In this document: one piece after another, positions 42,114-50,627 of the stretch
Numbering within the stretch: the first letter of the stretch is position 1
Layout: the number at the start of each line of letters is the position of its first letter
Assembly (NCBI RefSeq): GCF_000478885.1
Contig: NC_022567.1
Coordinates: 372,001-436,000 of the forward strand
Reading direction: 5' to 3'
Length of the DNA: 64,000 nt
Origin: Adlercreutzia equolifaciens DSM 19450
GTDB lineage: Bacteria; Actinomycetota; Coriobacteriia; Coriobacteriales; Eggerthellaceae
Program-made: the position numbers and the translations under genes
Notes under the pieces: model-generated
What the model saw: only the letters and a program-made list of their open reading frames with translations
What the model was told of the DNA's origin: nothing
The model's database searches: none

Positions 42114-44123
42114 ATGGCCGAAGCGGTAGAAATCATCGAAGACGATCCCATCGAGGTGCGCCGCGCCAAGCGCGAGGCGCTGATTGCCGCGGGCATCGAT
42201 CCCTATGGGCACTCGGTCAAGCGCAGCCATTCGGTAGGCGAGCTGAACGAGAAGTACGCGCACTTGGAGGACGGCGAGTCCACCGAGGATGAGGTGCTCA
42301 TCGCCGGCCGCGTCATGGCCAAGCGCGTCCAGGGCAAGATCGCGTTTCTGGAGCTGCGCGAGTCCGGCTGCGACATTCAGCTGTTCTGCCGCATCAATGC
42401 GCTTGGCGAGGAGGCCTTCGCGGCGCTGTGCGATTTGGACGTGGGCGACTGGATTGCCGTGCATGGCACCATGATGCGCACGAAGCGCGGGCAGCTGTCC
42501 GTGGCGGTGGATTCCTTCGAGCTGATGAGCAAGTCGCTGCGACCTCTGCCTGAGAAGTTCCACGGCCTGACGGATAAGGAGACCCGCTATCGCCAGCGCT
42601 ACGTGGATCTCGTCATGAACCCCGAGGTGCGCACCACCTTCGAGCGCCGCTTCAAGATCGTCTCGGCTATCCGCCGCTATATGGAGAGCCAGGGCTACTA
42701 CGAGGTGGAAACGCCGTTTCTGCATGCCATCATCGGCGGCGCGAACGCGAAGCCCTTTATCACGCACTTCAACGCGCTCGACCGCGACTACTATCTGCGC
42801 ATCGCCACGGAGCTGCCGCTGAAGCGTCTGCTCGTGGGCGGTTTCGAGAAGGTGTTCGAGATCGGCCGTCAGTTCCGCAACGAGGGCATGGATCCGTACC
42901 ACAACCCCGAGTTCACCACCATGGAGGCCTACGAGGCCTTCGGCGACCTCGACTCCATGATGGATCTCACCGAGGGCTGCATCAAGGCCGCGGCCGAGGC
43001 GGCCTGCGGCACCCTTAAGATCGAGTACCAGGGAACGCCGGTAGACTTGTCCGGCGACTGGCGCCGCGCCTCCATGATGGAGCTGGCCAGCGAGCACGCC
43101 GGCGAGGAGGTGTCCTTCGACCGCACTCGCGACGAGCTGGTGGCCATTCTGGAAAAAAACGGCGGCCATGCCGAGGCGGCCTGGGGCAAGGGCAAGCTCA
43201 TCTCCGAGATCTTCGAGGCCGTGGCGGAGGAGAAGCTCATCCAGCCCACCTTCGTCGTCGACCACCCGCTGGAGATCTCGCCTCTGGCGAAGAAGCATCC
43301 GGAGAACCCCGAACTCACCCAGCGCTTCGAGCTGTTCATCCTGGGCCACGAGTACGGCAACGCCTTCACCGAGCTGAACGACCCGGTGGATCAGGCCGAG
43401 CGTTTCCGCGCCCAGGTGGCGGCCAAGGACATGGGCGACGACGAGGCCATGGGCTTCGACGCCGACTACATCCGCGCGCTGGAGTACGGCATGCCGCCGG
43501 CCGGTGGCGTGGGCATCGGCATCGACCGCTTGGTCATGCTGCTCACCGATGCGCCGTCCATTCGCGACGTGCTGCTGTTCCCCCACATGAAGGACGAGGT
43601 GCTCGGGGACGGGAAGCCGGTGGGTGCGACTGAGAAGGCGCCCGCCGAGGGTGCGCCGGCCGAGGGTGCGCCGGCTGCAACTTGCGCGGCTGAGGCCGCC
43701 ATTGCTGAGACGGCCGAGCCCTCCAAGCCCATCGACTTCTCCAGCGTCGTCATCGAGCCCCTCTTCGAGGACGAGGTGGACTTCGACACCTTCAGCAAGT
43801 CGGACTTCCGCGCCGTGAAGGTGAAGGAGTGCATCGCGGTGCCGAAGTCGAAGAAGCTGCTGCAGTTCACCCTGGACGACGGCACGGGTACCGACCGCAC
43901 CATCCTGTCGGGCATCCACGCCTACTACGAGCCCGAAGAGCTCGTGGGTAAGACGCTCATCGCCATCACCAACTTGCCGCCGCGCAAGATGATGGGCGTG
44001 GCCTCCGAGGGCATGCTCATGTCCGCGATTCACGAGGTGCCCGGCGACGACGGCGAGCCCGAGGAGCGCCTGAACCTCCTCATGGTAGACGACCGCATCC
44101 CCGCCGGCGCCAAGCTGTACTAG
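42114..44123 (+). CDS. lysS: Lysyl-tRNA synthetase (class II) fused to a C-terminal EMAP/Trbp111-like tRNA-binding domain
   Basis: 669 residues, about 170 more than a standard bacterial LysRS. Residues 1-500 hold the OB-fold anticodon domain and the class II core (motif 2 region RQFRNEGMDPYHNPEFTTMEA; motif 3 PPAGGVGIGIDRL). An Ala/Pro/Glu-rich linker (about 503-545) leads to a tRNA-binding domain (SDFRAVKVKECIAVPKSKKL, LPPRKMMGVASEGMLMSA) of the kind found at the end of MetRS. The appended domain should increase tRNA affinity. A terminator follows. Confidence 0.93.
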   Translation: MAEAVEIIEDDPIEVRRAKREALIAAGIDPYGHSVKRSHSVGELNEKYAHLEDGESTEDEVLIAGRVMAKRVQGKIAFLELRESGCDIQLFCRINALGEEAFAALCDLDVGDWIAVHGTMMRTKRGQLSVAVDSFELMSKSLRPLPEKFHGLTDKETRYRQRYVDLVMNPEVRTTFERRFKIVSAIRRYMESQGYYEVETPFLHAIIGGANAKPFITHFNALDRDYYLRIATELPLKRLLVGGFEKVFEIGRQFRNEGMDPYHNPEFTTMEAYEAFGDLDSMMDLTEGCIKAAAEAACGTLKIEYQGTPVDLSGDWRRASMMELASEHAGEEVSFDRTRDELVAILEKNGGHAEAAWGKGKLISEIFEAVAEEKLIQPTFVVDHPLEISPLAKKHPENPELTQRFELFILGHEYGNAFTELNDPVDQAERFRAQVAAKDMGDDEAMGFDADYIRALEYGMPPAGGVGIGIDRLVMLLTDAPSIRDVLLFPHMKDEVLGDGKPVGATEKAPAEGAPAEGAPAATCAAEAAIAETAEPSKPIDFSSVVIEPLFEDEVDFDTFSKSDFRAVKVKECIAVPKSKKLLQFTLDDGTGTDRTILSGIHAYYEPEELVGKTLIAITNLPPRKMMGVASEGMLMSAIHEVPGDDGEPEERLNLLMVDDRIPAGAKLY

Positions 44124-44144
44124 GCGCTCGCGCTGACGACTCCA

Positions 44145-44187
44145 GGACGGCCCCCTTCGCAACTGCGGCGAAGGGGGCCGTCCTTTG
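44145..44187 (+). terminator. Terminator of greA-lysS
   Basis: A 16-bp stem: 44145-44160 pairs with 44168-44183, then TTTG. Confidence 0.85.
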
Positions 44188-44270
44188 TATCCAGCTTCTT
44201 GACGGCTGGTGAATGACGACGCGTTGTGGGGCGCCCTCTGCTTAGAATGGGAGGGGAGAGGAGGTGCCCC

Positions 44271-45290
44271 ATGAGCGCCACAGATGACGAACAGCAACGC
44301 GACGAAGACGACGAGCGCGCCGCCCGCGAGCGGCGAGAGCGCCGCGAGGAGCGCCGGCGGCGCAAGGAGCGCACGCGCCGCGAGGGCCTGCGTCGGCGCT
44401 TGGGCGACTCCTCCGCGTTCAAACGCGAGACCTTCTACGCTCTGGAGAACCTGAATCGGGCGAACTGGCCGGCGAAGATCGTCGGAGGTGCGCTGTTCGC
44501 GCTCATCCTCCTGAATGCTGTGGTGGTGTTCGTCTCCGCTCAGCCGGGGCTCGATCCCGTGGCGGCCAATATCATCCAGGGCTTCTACCGGTTCTCGACT
44601 GTGTGCTTCTTCGTGGAGTATATCGCTCGCATCTGGATTGCCGATTTGGCCTACGGCAACTGCACGCCGGCTCGCGCGCGGCTGCGCTATATCTTCTCGC
44701 CGTGGGGCATCATCGACTTCTTGTCCTTCGGGCCGAATATGGCGGCGTGGTTCCTGCCTGTCACGCCCGCGCTGCAGAACATCATCAGCGTGGTGCGGTT
44801 GGTGCGCCTGATAAAGATCTCCCGCTACATGCGGGGTCTGCGCACCATCGGCCGCGTCATTTCGAAACACTATCACGAGATCGTAGCATCGTTTCTGGTC
44901 ATCGCCATGCTCGTGGTAGTGGCCAGTGTCGTGATGTACGAGATCGAGCACCCGGCCCAGCCCGACAAGTTCAACAACCTTTTGTCCGGCATCTATTGGG
45001 CCGTGACCACGGTGACCGGCACCGGCTACGGCGATTTGGTGCCCATTACACCGGCCGGCCGCATCGTGGGCTCGGTCATCATGTTCCTCTCGGTGGCACT
45101 CGTGGCCATTCCCGGCGGCATCTTCTCGGCCGGTTTCGTGGCCGAGTTCCAAAACGCCAATCTGCGCAAGATCGAGCGCGACGTCCGCCGCGAGGACGCC
45201 CGTCAAGACAACCGCGACGAGGAGGAGCGCGCCGCCGACGAAGAAACCGAGCATGACACGCCTCCTCCCTCACAACGTGCCCACAAATGA
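44271..45290 (+). CDS. Voltage-gated potassium channel (Kv-like)
   Basis: 339 residues. A highly charged Arg/Glu-rich N-terminus (about 60 residues) precedes six membrane segments. S4 is recognisable as SVVRLVRLIKISRYMRGLR with regularly spaced Arg/Lys, and the selectivity filter is TVTGTGYGDLVP between S5 and S6. The filter reads T-G-T-G-Y-G-D, slightly different from T-V-G-Y-G-D, but the GYGD core is intact. A coiled, charged C-tail follows S6. ATG 44271 has GAGAGGAGG. Confidence 0.88.
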   Translation: MSATDDEQQRDEDDERAARERRERREERRRRKERTRREGLRRRLGDSSAFKRETFYALENLNRANWPAKIVGGALFALILLNAVVVFVSAQPGLDPVAANIIQGFYRFSTVCFFVEYIARIWIADLAYGNCTPARARLRYIFSPWGIIDFLSFGPNMAAWFLPVTPALQNIISVVRLVRLIKISRYMRGLRTIGRVISKHYHEIVASFLVIAMLVVVASVVMYEIEHPAQPDKFNNLLSGIYWAVTTVTGTGYGDLVPITPAGRIVGSVIMFLSVALVAIPGGIFSAGFVAEFQNANLRKIERDVRREDARQDNRDEEERAADEETEHDTPPPSQRAHK

Positions 45291-45310
45291 CGGCTTCTCG
45301 GGGTGGAGGT

Positions 45311-45337
45311 TTAGCAATTCAAGATAGAGAGTGCTAA
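45311..45337 (+). promoter_or_regulatory. CIRCE-like HrcA operator upstream of clpC
   Basis: TTAGCAATT, nine bases, GAGTGCTAA. The right arm is a perfect CIRCE half-site and the left arm matches 7 of 9 positions. It overlaps a plausible promoter (TTAGCA 45311-45316, 18 bases, TAAACT 45335-45340). Confidence 0.8.
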
Positions 45338-45430
45338 ACTGCACGGGAACTATTTACCGTGCCCGACGTGCCAGTTTCACCAGAGAGAAAGCATTCGCAG
45401 AAGGGCACCAACCCAAGGAACGAGGCAACC

Positions 45431-48016
45431 ATGTCATTCGAGAAATTCACGGACAAGGCGCGTAAAGTGCTTGTCCTGGCTCAGGATGAGGCGCGCTCGC
45501 TTCACCAGCCCTACGTGGGCACCGAGCATATCCTGCTCGGCCTCATCCAGGAGAAGGACGGTCTTGCCGCCCAGGCGCTCGACCGCTTGAACGTCAGCTA
45601 CGACGGCGTCGTTCAGGCCATCCGCCAGGTGGTCACCATCGACGAGGACACCGACGTCTCCGGACATCTCTCCTTCACGCCGCGCGTCAAGCGCGTGCTG
45701 GAGAACTCGCTGCGCGAGGCCATGCAGATGGGGCAGTCCTACATCTCCACGGAGCACTTGCTGCTCGGCATCGTGCGCGAGGGCGAGGGCACGGCGCTCG
45801 AGGTGCTGGGCCGCCTGAACGTCTCCGGCGACGACGTGCGCGGGGCGCTGAACGATCTCGTGGGCCAATCGCCGGTCTACGCCGGGCGCGCGGGCTTCGA
45901 TGGCCCGGCGAGCTCGTCGGATTCCATGCTCACCGAGTTCGGCACCGATCTCACCAAGAAGGCCCGCGAGGGCAAGCTGGATCCGGTCATCGGCCGCGCG
46001 TCGGAAATCGAGCGCGTCATGCAGATCCTCTCGCGCCGCCAGAAGAACAACCCGCTCATTCTGGGCGAGCCCGGCGTGGGCAAAACCGCCATCGCCGAGG
46101 GCTTAGCCCAGCTCATCGTGGCCAACCAGGTGCCCGACATCCTGCGCAACAAGCGCCTTATCACGCTGGACGTGTCCGCGCTCGTGGCCGGCTCGAAGTA
46201 CCGCGGCGAGTTCGAGGAGCGTCTGAAGAAGGTCATCAAGGAGGTCATGGACGCCGGCGACGTGCTGCTGTTCATCGACGAGATCCATACCATCATCGGT
46301 GCCGGTTCTGCGGAAGGCTCCATCGATGCGGCCGCTATTCTGAAGCCCCCGCTGTCCCGCGGCGAGATTCAGATCATCGGCGCCACCACCCTGGAGGAGT
46401 TCCGCAAGCACCTGGAGAAGGACTCCGCGCTGGAGCGCCGTTTCCAGCCGCTCACCATCAACGAGCCCAACGAGGAGCAGGCCGTGCGCATCATGGAGGG
46501 CCTGCGCGACAAGTACGAGGCGCACCACGGCGTGCACTTCACCGACGAGGCGCTGACCGCTGCCGTGCAGCTGGCCAACCGCTACATCCAGGATCGCTAC
46601 CTGCCCGACAAGGCCATCGACGTCATGGACGAGGCCGGCGCCCGCATGCGCATCCGCAACATGACGCTGCCCAAGGAGCTGCGCGATTTGGACGAGAAGC
46701 TGCGGAAGGTGCGCGCCGACAAGGATCGCGCCATCGGCGAGCAGCAGTTCGAGCGCGCCGCCGAGCTGCGCGACGAGGAAGAGGCCCTGAAGCAGGAGCG
46801 CGAAGAGGCCGAGAAGAAGTGGGAGGAGGACACCTCCAAGACCGTGCAGAACGTCACGGTCGAGGACATCGCCGACGTGGTGTCCATGTCCACTGGCGTG
46901 CCCGTGAGCAACCTCACCGAGGCCGAGACCGAAAAGCTGCTGCGCATGGAAGGCGTCCTGCACGAGCGCATCATCGGCCAGGACGAGGCCGTCACGGCGC
47001 TTTCCAAGGCCATCCGCCGCTCCCGCTCGGGCTTGAAGGATCCGAAGCGCCCCGCTGGTTCGTTCATCTTCCTGGGCCCGTCGGGCGTGGGCAAGACCGA
47101 GCTTTCCAAGGCGCTGGCCGAGTTCCTGTTCAACTCCGAGGACGCGCTTCTGTCCTTCGACATGTCCGAGTACATGGAGAAGCACACGGTGAGCCGCCTG
47201 GTGGGTTCGCCTCCGGGCTACGTGGGCTTCGACGAGGGCGGCCAGCTCACCAAGGCCGTGCGCCAGCGCCCGTACTCGGTGGTGCTCTTCGACGAGATTG
47301 AGAAGGCGCATCCGGATGTGTTCAACATCCTGCTGCAAATTCTGGAGGAGGGGCGCCTGACCGACGCCCAGGGGCGCACTGTGGACTTCCGCAACACCGT
47401 CATCATCATGACCTCGAACGTGGGCGCCCGCGACATCACCACCACGACCACGCTGGGCTTCTCGAACTCGGGGCAGAACGGGCTTTCCGACAAGGAAATC
47501 AAGAGCCGCGTCATGCACGAGCTGAAGAACGCCTTCAGGCCGGAGTTTTTGAACCGCATCGACGAGATCATCGTGTTCAAGAGCCTGACCGAGGACGAGA
47601 TCGTGCAGATCGTCGACCTCATGGTGGCCGAGCTGCGCGAGCGCATGATCGCCCAGAACATGACCATCAACCTGGACGACGCCGCCAAACGCCTCGTGGC
47701 CAAAGAGGGCACTGACACCGCCTTCGGTGCGCGCCCCTTGCGTCGCGCCATCCAGCGCATGCTGGAGGATCCGCTGTCCGAGCAGATTCTCGAGGGCCGC
47801 TGGACGAGCGGTTCGGTGGTGGACGTCACCGTGTCCGAGGACGGCGAGGAGCTGGTGTTCTCCGAGGGAACCGGTTCCATCCCGGCGCCCCGCAAGCGCG
47901 ACTCCATCGCCCGTGACGCCGAGCTTTTGCTGACGAACTACGACCTGGGCCACGCCGGCGTGGGAAGTGGCCGCGGCGCCGGCACCCCCGCCGGTTCCCT
48001 GGCGGGAGGGGAATAG
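45431..48016 (+). CDS. clpC: ATP-dependent Clp protease ATPase subunit ClpC
   Basis: 861 residues. The N-terminal double Clp repeat (FTDKARKVLVLAQDEA, ISTEHLLLGIVREGEG) is followed by two AAA+ modules with Walker A at 212-219 (GEPGVGKT) and 549-556 (GPSGVGKT), and a middle UVR-like coiled coil (about 420-490). It unfolds substrates for ClpP. The long leader (93 bases after the operator) contains no other gene. ATG 45431 begins the conserved MSFEKFTDKA; the longer frame from 45359 is not conserved. Confidence 0.95.
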   Translation: MSFEKFTDKARKVLVLAQDEARSLHQPYVGTEHILLGLIQEKDGLAAQALDRLNVSYDGVVQAIRQVVTIDEDTDVSGHLSFTPRVKRVLENSLREAMQMGQSYISTEHLLLGIVREGEGTALEVLGRLNVSGDDVRGALNDLVGQSPVYAGRAGFDGPASSSDSMLTEFGTDLTKKAREGKLDPVIGRASEIERVMQILSRRQKNNPLILGEPGVGKTAIAEGLAQLIVANQVPDILRNKRLITLDVSALVAGSKYRGEFEERLKKVIKEVMDAGDVLLFIDEIHTIIGAGSAEGSIDAAAILKPPLSRGEIQIIGATTLEEFRKHLEKDSALERRFQPLTINEPNEEQAVRIMEGLRDKYEAHHGVHFTDEALTAAVQLANRYIQDRYLPDKAIDVMDEAGARMRIRNMTLPKELRDLDEKLRKVRADKDRAIGEQQFERAAELRDEEEALKQEREEAEKKWEEDTSKTVQNVTVEDIADVVSMSTGVPVSNLTEAETEKLLRMEGVLHERIIGQDEAVTALSKAIRRSRSGLKDPKRPAGSFIFLGPSGVGKTELSKALAEFLFNSEDALLSFDMSEYMEKHTVSRLVGSPPGYVGFDEGGQLTKAVRQRPYSVVLFDEIEKAHPDVFNILLQILEEGRLTDAQGRTVDFRNTVIIMTSNVGARDITTTTTLGFSNSGQNGLSDKEIKSRVMHELKNAFRPEFLNRIDEIIVFKSLTEDEIVQIVDLMVAELRERMIAQNMTINLDDAAKRLVAKEGTDTAFGARPLRRAIQRMLEDPLSEQILEGRWTSGSVVDVTVSEDGEELVFSEGTGSIPAPRKRDSIARDAELLLTNYDLGHAGVGSGRGAGTPAGSLAGGE

Positions 48017-48164
48017 GGTCGTTTTCGGCTACCGGCGCTTGCCCGAGCGTATTGCCGGGCGGCCGCGATTTGCTCGGTGCACTTGTGGCTCGCCTCGCAG
48101 GCTGGGTCTTGACGAGCGCACTGCGCTCCGGTTGCGCAGCATGTGCGGATTTTGCTGTATGGCA

Positions 48165-48190
48165 GGAGGCTCTCCGGAGCCTCCTTTTTA
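48165..48190 (+). terminator. Terminator downstream of clpC
   Basis: GGAGGCTC (48165-48172) pairs with GAGCCTCC (48177-48184), then TTTTTA. It is 150 bases after the clpC stop; the intervening sequence has only weak hairpins and no supported gene. Confidence 0.8.
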
Positions 48191-48278
48191 CGTGCTGGCG
48201 TTGCCGTCCCAGCGTTGCCGTCCCAGCATTGCCGCCTCGGCGTTGTCTCGGCGCGCTGTTTCCGGAAACGCTGCGGTA

Positions 48279-48403
48279 AATGCCAGTTCGACCCCGAAAT
48301 GGCCGACACTTCGCTTCAGAAAAGGGCCCCAATTCGGCCATTTCGCCCTTCAACTGGCATTTTTGCTCATGGTTGAAGGCCATTTCGCCCTTCAACTGGC
48401 ATT
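48279..48403. repeat. Intergenic element C: one inverted and two direct 26-bp copies
   Basis: The 26-mer at 48336-48361 is repeated exactly at 48378-48403. A diverged inverted copy is at 48279-48304 with both ends conserved (AATGCCAGTT and GAAATGGCC). A run of GCGTTGCCGTCCCA repeats (about 48198-48235) lies just upstream. The 48017-48513 gap holds otherwise only the clpC terminator and the ispD promoter. Confidence 0.8.
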
Positions 48404-48434
48404 CAGGTGAGAAAATTCGAAAATCCCTCTGATG

Positions 48435-48449
48435 GCTTATACTATAAGC
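48435..48449 (+). promoter_or_regulatory. Palindrome over the probable -10 box of ispD
   Basis: GCTTATACTATAAGC is a perfect 15-bp palindrome containing TATACT (48438-48443), 65 bases before ispD. A weak TTCGAA lies 16 bases upstream. Confidence 0.4.
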
Positions 48450-48513
48450 AAGTATCAGAGCGTGCCCTCGTGGTCTTGCGCTCGAACGCCACGCTATCGC
48501 CATGGGAGGATTT

Positions 48514-49356
48514 ATGCCGAACATCATCGATCCCGTCACCGAGCCCTCGGTTCTTCGCGAGCCGTCCTTTTGCATGGATGAGCTCGATTTCGATGCCCTG
48601 AGCTCGCCGCTTCTGCAGCTGCAGGGCAAAGTGGACAAAAAGCCCCAGACGGCGGCCATCATTCTGGCCGGTGGCACAGGGGAGCGCTTCGGCAAAGAAG
48701 GTGGCAAGCAGCTGGTGGAGATTGCCGGCAAGCCCATCCTCACGTGGTCGGCCGAGGCCTTCGACGCGGTAGGCGATGTGGGGCTCATCGTCATCGTGTG
48801 CCCCGAGGAGCGCATGCACGAGTACTTGTCCCGCGCCATCGACCCGTTTCCCTTCGTCACGCCCGTGGTGCTCGCGCCCTCGGGGGCCATTCGTCAGGAG
48901 TCGGCGTTCTCGGGGCTCGAGATGGTGGGCGACGAGTACGAGTACGTGGTGCTGCACGACGGTGCCCGGCCGCTCGTGTCGCCAGACCTCATCGAGCACA
49001 CCATCAACATGGTCAAGGGCAACTTCGATGCCGACGGCGCCATTGTGGCGCATCCGGCGGTGGATACGCTGAAGGTCGTGGAAGACGGCGTGGTGGTGGG
49101 CACCCCCGACCGGTCGGTGTTCTGGAATGCTCAGACGCCCCAGGTCTTCCGTGCGGGCATCTACCGTCGCGCCCATGCAAGTGCGCTGTCTGACGGGTTC
49201 GTGGGAACTGACGACTCTTCGCTCATCGAGCGGCTTGGCGGTAAAGTGCTGATCGTGGAAGGGAAGCGCGACAACATTAAGCTTACGGTGCCCGAGGACT
49301 ATGTGCTTCTCGCCAGTGCCGTCCGCACTATGCTTTTGAACTCCGAGCATAGGTAA
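48514..49356 (+). CDS. ispD: 2-C-methyl-D-erythritol 4-phosphate cytidylyltransferase
   Basis: 280 residues, about 45 longer than usual because of an N-terminal extension. It makes CDP-ME in the MEP isoprenoid pathway. AAIILAGGTGERFGKEGGKQ is the CTP-binding loop (here E-G-G-K-Q), and YVVLHDGARPLVSPDLI and TPQVFR are conserved. ATG 48514 follows GGGAGG. ispF follows after an inverted-repeat element, so the two MEP genes are adjacent but not tightly coupled. Confidence 0.92.
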   Translation: MPNIIDPVTEPSVLREPSFCMDELDFDALSSPLLQLQGKVDKKPQTAAIILAGGTGERFGKEGGKQLVEIAGKPILTWSAEAFDAVGDVGLIVIVCPEERMHEYLSRAIDPFPFVTPVVLAPSGAIRQESAFSGLEMVGDEYEYVVLHDGARPLVSPDLIEHTINMVKGNFDADGAIVAHPAVDTLKVVEDGVVVGTPDRSVFWNAQTPQVFRAGIYRRAHASALSDGFVGTDDSSLIERLGGKVLIVEGKRDNIKLTVPEDYVLLASAVRTMLLNSEHR

Positions 49357-49376
49357 CGGTCGACGAAGACGGCATT

Positions 49377-49533
49377 TTCTGCAGCAAATCGCGAGTTATA
49401 AGCGTCTGGAGCTTGCTTCGTTCGAGACATTCAAAAGCTGCGAATTTCTGACCTGGGGTTTTGCTGGGCGGAAAACCTGGAATGCGGCGAAGCGCATCGC
49501 GCAGACGCTTATAACTCGCGATTTGCTGCAAAA
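49377..49533. repeat. Long inverted-repeat intergenic element D
   Basis: Arms 49377-49408 and 49502-49533 are 32 bp with one mismatch. Within the 93-bp loop further complementary segments (GCTTCG..CATTC with GAATGCGGCGAAGC; GGTTTT with AAAACC) would extend it into one long hairpin. It occupies the ispD-ispF gap. No reading frame or U-tract. Confidence 0.87.
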
Positions 49534-49617
49534 TCGGACCCTTCCAATGACCGAGAGGGAAATGAGAAGGGTTCTCAACGGCGACATACATGATGGAGGA
49601 AGGCGGAAGGAGCCGGT

Positions 49618-50109
49618 ATGAACGACCTGCGAAATCTTCGGACGGGGCTGGGGATGGATGTGCATGCCTTTGCTCCGGGCCGCAAGCTCATCTTGGGCGG
49701 GGTGGACATCCCGCACCATCAGGGGCTCGACGGGCACTCCGATGCCGACGTGCTGGCCCATGCCATCTCCGACGCGCTGCTCGGTGCTGTGCGCGGGGGC
49801 GACATCGGGAAGCTGTTCCCCGACACCGACCCGGCCTACAAGGATGCCGATTCGCTCAAGCTGCTCGCCGAGGTGGCTCGCTTTGTGCGCGAGCGTGGTT
49901 TCGAGATCATCGACGTGGACAGCGTCATCGCCGCCCAGGCCCCGAAGCTCTCGCCCTACCGCGAGGCTATGCGCGAGAACCTGGCAGCGGCCATGGGAGT
50001 GCCCGTGGAAAACGTCGGCGTAAAGGCCACCACCACCGAGCACTTGGGCCACGAGGGTCGCGAAGAAGGCATCACCGCCTATGCCACCTGCCTCGTGTGC
50101 CGCATTTAA
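49618..50109 (+). CDS. ispF: 2-C-methyl-D-erythritol 2,4-cyclodiphosphate synthase
   Basis: 163 residues. GLGMDVHAF carries the zinc-binding D-x-H, GLDGHSDADVLAHAISDALLGA the third zinc ligand, and VGVKATTTEHLGHEGREEG the conserved C-terminal end. It cyclises CDP-ME 2-phosphate in the MEP pathway. ATG 49618 has GGAAGGAG, and the whole family length is present. Confidence 0.94.
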   Translation: MNDLRNLRTGLGMDVHAFAPGRKLILGGVDIPHHQGLDGHSDADVLAHAISDALLGAVRGGDIGKLFPDTDPAYKDADSLKLLAEVARFVRERGFEIIDVDSVIAAQAPKLSPYREAMRENLAAAMGVPVENVGVKATTTEHLGHEGREEGITAYATCLVCRI

Positions 50110-50131
50110 CGACCATCAGAACCTAACCTGA

Positions 50132-50470
50132 ACCTTCGACTACGCACCGGAGAAGGCGGCCTTCTACGTCCTGCGCGTCCGCTGGGTGAGCGACGTCGGC
50201 GAGGTGAGCCCCGCGAGCGTCTTCGCTGAGCTGCAGGCGGGCGAGTGGGAAGACGCTCGCTCGGCCGCCTCGTTGCCGACACGACTGAAGCGCCAGCGCG
50301 AGCTGTGCAGCTTGACCCAGGAGGAGTTGGCTGAGCGATCGGGGATAAGCTTGCGCTCCATCCAAATGTACGAGCAGCGGCAGAAGAACACCAATCGCGC
50401 CTCCGCTGAGGCGGTCTACCGCCTCGCCTGCGCCTTGCGCTGCTCCATGGAAGGGCTGCTGCAGTTTTAG
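50132..50470 (+). pseudogene. Truncated XRE-family gene related to the 14.1 kb antitoxin
   Basis: Open frame directly after a TGA at 50129, reading TFDYAPEKAAFYVLRVRWV and then an XRE helix-turn-helix (LTQEELAERSGISLRSIQMYEQRQ). The only usable start is GTG 50186 without a ribosome binding site. The HTH closely resembles the C-terminal domain of the DUF3990-associated antitoxin, but the 130-residue N-terminal domain and any toxin gene are absent. It is most likely the 3' remainder of a lost toxin-antitoxin locus. Confidence 0.6.
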
Positions 50471-50627
50471 GTTGATTCTCGCAATCCCAAAATCTCTCCC
50501 AAGCGTCGCACATTTCTCCGCTCTCAAGCGTATTGTCTGTGAAAGGCCTTTTGTGGAAGGCGGTGACGGGGCGGCAAGCTAGCGGCTGCGGCGTTGGCGC
50601 CTTCCCTTTCGGACGAGAAGGAAACCT

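Noticed and set aside
41253..45254. A 1333-codon open frame on the minus strand
   Set aside because: It runs antisense across tatA, greA, lysS and the K+ channel genes, all of which have clear homology and ribosome binding sites. Its His/Arg/Gly-rich composition is typical of shadow frames in high-GC DNA.
46103..47953. A 616-codon minus-strand open frame
   Set aside because: Antisense to clpC; Leu/His/Gly-rich shadow.
48052..48279. Small frames between clpC and ispD as genes
   Set aside because: No ribosome binding site, Arg/Leu/Cys-rich sequence, and they run through a terminator hairpin and repeats.
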